Source: Gemmatimonadota bacterium
GTDB taxonomy: Bacteria > Gemmatimonadota > Gemmatimonadetes > Gemmatimonadales > GWC2-71-9
Assembly (NCBI GenBank): GCA_024640185.1
Contig: JAHEFN010000071.1
Coordinates: forward strand, 1-9,499
Reading direction: 5' to 3'
Length of the DNA: 9,499 nucleotides
In this document: in pieces, positions 7,820 to 9,499 of the stretch
Numbering within the stretch: position 1 is the first letter of the stretch
Layout of the letters: each line of letters starts with the position of its first letter
The notes under the pieces: model-generated
Databases searched by the model: none
The model's input: only the letters and a program-made list of their open reading frames with translations
What the model was told of the DNA's origin: nothing
Made by a program: the position numbers and the translations under genes

Positions 7820-8802
7820 GGTGGGCTGCCTGCGCCGGTAGCGCGGATCTGTTCGGTGCGTTCGGCGATGGCCACCAACAGGCGTTCGAGCTCCTCGAGG
7901 TAGGCTGCCGCGCGCATGCCCTCCTTGCGGCGCCGCAGCGCCTCGACCGCCCCCTCCAACTCCTGTCGCTCGGCGAGCAGGACCGCGACGCGCGGATCTG
8001 TCGAGGATGGTCGGGCCCCGAAGGTGACCCGTCGGGCAAGGCGCCCGTCACCGACCCCATCGCGACCGGGCTCGGCACTGCCGCGACCATCACCATCGTC
8101 GTCGAGCTGGGCATGCTCGGTCATCAACCGGCCGTCGCGCTCGTACGCCATCGCCACCTCGCGCACGGTGTACTGGAATGCCTCGAGCACACTCACCAGC
8201 CCATCCTTGTCGGCGTCGGCTTCGAGCGACACGAGGCCATGGGCGAATCGTGCGGCGAAGAGTGATTCGTTCCCCTCGGAGGACGAACGGGTGGCGGTCA
8301 GCACCACCCGGCCGGGCCGGGCGAGCACCGGCAGGAAATCACCGCTGGCACTGGCGCCGATCACGATCACGACGGTACGACCGGCGAGGAGATCGAGCCA
8401 CCGCCCATAGTCCACTGCCGTGGGATCGGGTCCGGGCAAGGAGATGCGCGAAGCGGTCCCCTGTCCGCTGCCGTGGCCGATCAGGAAGACCGCCACGACA
8501 TCCCCGGGCTTGGAGGTGGTGCCGAGTCGTCGGAACGCCGAATCGAGGGCCACCTTGGTGGCACGTCCGGCGAGACGTCCCGGTGCCGGCCGTGCCGTTT
8601 CCGCCAACCAACCGACCCGCTCCGGTGACACCCGCCACGGCCCGATGGCTGCCTCCACCAAGGCCTCCCCGGCGGTCGTGAAGGTGGCGGCGAAGGAGGC
8701 CTCGCCCGACAACCCCGTCACCACCAGGACATGAAGATCGCCGTCCTGGGCCGGCATCGGCGCGACACCGAGCACGACGAGCAACGCGAGTCGACCGATC
8801 AT
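7816..8802 (-). CDS. Secreted caspase/legumain (C13)-fold protein lacking the catalytic cysteine, with EF-hand-like loop
   Basis: The chosen start is ATG at 8802-8800, giving 328 residues. A longer frame from 8883 exists, but the 8802 start forms an ATGA overlap with the upstream stop and begins exactly at a signal peptide (MIGRLALLVVLGVAPMPAQ). The clan CD fold is recognisable: a first strand LHVLVVTGLSGE (23-34), the histidine strand VVAVFLIGHGSG (102-113, His110), and the strand VVIVIGASASGDF (144-156) where legumains have EACESG. The nucleophile position is Ser151, and the protein has no cysteine at all. VVLTATRSSSEGNES (166-180) matches the following strand. Residues 196-207 form an exact EF-hand pattern (DADKDGLVSVLE), with another Asp/Gly-rich loop at 234-239 (DDDGDG). 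The C-terminus (about 268-320) is a charged predicted coiled coil. It may be a pseudo-protease or a serine-using variant; I recall related bacterial proteins with a similar SASG motif, so the loss may be family-wide. Confidence 0.82.
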   Translation of the reverse strand: MIGRLALLVVLGVAPMPAQDGDLHVLVVTGLSGEASFAATFTTAGEALVEAAIGPWRVSPERVGWLAETARPAPGRLAGRATKVALDSAFRRLGTTSKPGDVVAVFLIGHGSGQGTASRISLPGPDPTAVDYGRWLDLLAGRTVVIVIGASASGDFLPVLARPGRVVLTATRSSSEGNESLFAARFAHGLVSLEADADKDGLVSVLEAFQYTVREVAMAYERDGRLMTEHAQLDDDGDGRGSAEPGRDGVGDGRLARRVTFGARPSSTDPRVAVLLAERQELEGAVEALRRRKEGMRAAAYLEELERLLVAIAERTEQIRATGAGSPP

Positions 8803-9499
8803 GCCAGCCCCCGCCACCGACGCCAGCCCCAGTCGGCACCCAACAGGATGAGGAAGAGGAAGAAGAGCAGCGGGGCGTCCCACAGGTCACTGGAGGCCCG
8901 TGCGGTGATGCCGCTCTCGGTCAACGTCACGTCGTCGGGGAGCTGCGAGACGTCGGCAAGGTCGTAATGCTCCCCCCCGGTTCCCTCCGCGATCCGCCGC
9001 AGCAGCGCCTCATCCCGTTCGACCGCGCCTGGGTCGCTGCGATCGAGGTCGCTGAGCACCAGGCCAGCGGCGGTGAGGGTGTCCTGCCCCCGAACCGCCG
9101 ACAACTCCAATCGATAGGCGCCATCCGATGCCGGAGCGAAGCGCCCCGCGTACTCGCCCGCCGCACCGAGATCGGGCAGCAACGGCACCAGGTAGGCGGC
9201 AGCATCCGGTGGGATGACCCGTACCGTCACCCTGGCGTCATCGCGGGGCACGAAGGCGGAGTCGGTGACCCGGGCCCGCAACTCCACCGCTTCACCCGGT
9301 GCGGTGAGCGAGGGCGAGGCGTTGAGTTCAACCGGATCGGGAACCCCGTCGACGCTCCAGCGGAGGATCCGGTCCCAGAGCGCGGCGTGGGTGCGATCGT
9401 CGTCCGCGGCGTCCCGGCGCATCTGCAGTCGCCAGAGGTCCTGGGCCAACAGCACCGCCGCCTTGCCGCGACCGTAGCGCTGCACGACGAACACGGGCA
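8799..9499 (-). CDS. C-terminal part of a membrane-anchored GATase-like/VWA-associated protein (runs off right edge)
   Basis: The frame is open to the right edge (CCC codon at 9497-9495 precedes the GTG at 9494), so this is the last 232 residues of a longer protein and not a gene that starts here. It begins with VFVVQRYGRGKAAVLLAQDL and then WRLQMR (from 9494), the end of a GATase1-like domain as found in large membrane proteins encoded with BatA/DUF4159 clusters; LWDRILRWSVDGVPDPVEL follows, also typical of that type. The central part looks like beta-sandwich domains (APGEAVELRARVTDSAF and GEYAGRFAPASDGAYRLEL). Near the end a membrane helix (APLLFFLFLILLGADW) is followed by a basic tail (GWRRWRGLA), placing the bulk outside the cytoplasm. 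No cysteine is visible. The stop overlaps the next gene as ATGA. The full protein may have an N-terminal VWA or membrane domain, which cannot be seen. Function unknown. Confidence 0.78.
   Translation of the reverse strand, partial: PVFVVQRYGRGKAAVLLAQDLWRLQMRRDAADDDRTHAALWDRILRWSVDGVPDPVELNASPSLTAPGEAVELRARVTDSAFVPRDDARVTVRVIPPDAAAYLVPLLPDLGAAGEYAGRFAPASDGAYRLELSAVRGQDTLTAAGLVLSDLDRSDPGAVERDEALLRRIAEGTGGEHYDLADVSQLPDDVTLTESGITARASSDLWDAPLLFFLFLILLGADWGWRRWRGLA

Larger units (their letters stand above)
1..9499 (-). other. Eight-gene MoxR/DUF58/BatA-type polycistronic unit
   Basis: All eight coding regions lie on the minus strand with no room for promoters between them. The junctions in reading order are ATGA (8802-8799), ATGA (7819-7816), ATGA (5378-5375), a 15-nt gap (4598-4584), a 4-nt gap (3551-3548), TGATG (2647-2643) and ATGA (600-597). 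This layout predicts one transcript with translational coupling. Neither end of the operon is inside the window: the first gene is cut on the right and the last on the left, and no terminator-like hairpin with a T-run was seen. Confidence 0.85.

Noticed and set aside
8803..8883. An upstream in-frame start at 8883 extending the caspase-fold protein by 27 residues.
   Set aside because: The extension would overlap the preceding gene by about 85 bases and bury the signal peptide inside the protein; the ATG at 8802 gives an ATGA overlap and puts the signal peptide at the N-terminus.
8799..9494. A complete gene starting at GTG 9494.
   Set aside because: The frame stays open past 9494 to the window edge and the residues there match the interior of a GATase-like domain, so it is a C-terminal fragment.
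1..9499. Phage-defence, CRISPR, toxin-antitoxin or mobile-element content.
   Set aside because: No direct repeats, transposase, integrase, nuclease or methylase motifs were found, and gene content and composition look uniform across the window. MoxR-VWA modules and caspase-like proteins occur in some defence systems, but the exported and membrane partners here point to the cell envelope.

Overview
The window is a single, gap-free stretch of minus-strand genes from a very GC-rich bacterium. It holds eight co-directional coding regions read from the right end of the window to the left end, and the first and last are cut by the window edges. Gene content (MoxR ATPase, DUF58, BatA-type VWA protein, DUF4159, DUF4175-like and glutamine-amidotransferase-like membrane proteins), together with high GC, Arg/Ala-rich proteins and signal-peptide-bearing TPR proteins, suggests a Gemmatimonadota-like or Acidobacteriota-like Gram-negative organism. 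That taxonomic guess is inference; there is no rRNA or other marker here.

Order in the direction of transcription: (1) the C-terminus of a membrane-anchored protein of the GATase-like/VWA-associated type (9497-8799); (2) a secreted caspase/legumain (C13)-fold protein with an EF-hand-like loop but without any cysteine (8802-7816); (3) a large secreted TPR protein with an embedded HExxH zinc peptidase domain (7819-5375); (4) a secreted DUF4159 protein (5378-4599); (5) a MoxR AAA+ ATPase with a GTG start (4583-3552); (6) a DUF58 protein with a VWA-like fold (3547-2645); (7) a BatA-type membrane VWA protein with a GATase-like middle domain (2645-597); (8) the N-terminus of a DUF4175-like membrane protein (600-1). 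Five of the seven junctions overlap (four ATGA, one TGATG) and the other two have 4- and 15-nt gaps, so this is almost certainly one polycistronic, translationally coupled unit. No promoter or terminator lies in the window.

The core (MoxR, DUF58, BatA) is a known arrangement in which a cytosolic AAA+ ATPase is thought to act on VWA-domain partners at the inner membrane. The upstream half adds exported proteins: a Cys-less caspase-fold protein, a zinc metallopeptidase with TPRs, and GATase-like folds lacking a nucleophile. My reading, which is inference, is an envelope machine in which MoxR conditions metal-binding VWA proteins that connect to periplasmic scaffold and protease partners. The most noteworthy signal is the pseudo-caspase beside a genuine-looking zinc peptidase.

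The whole window is coding; no stretch over 20 bases lies outside a gene. No RNA genes, mobile elements, CRISPR arrays or long repeats were seen.
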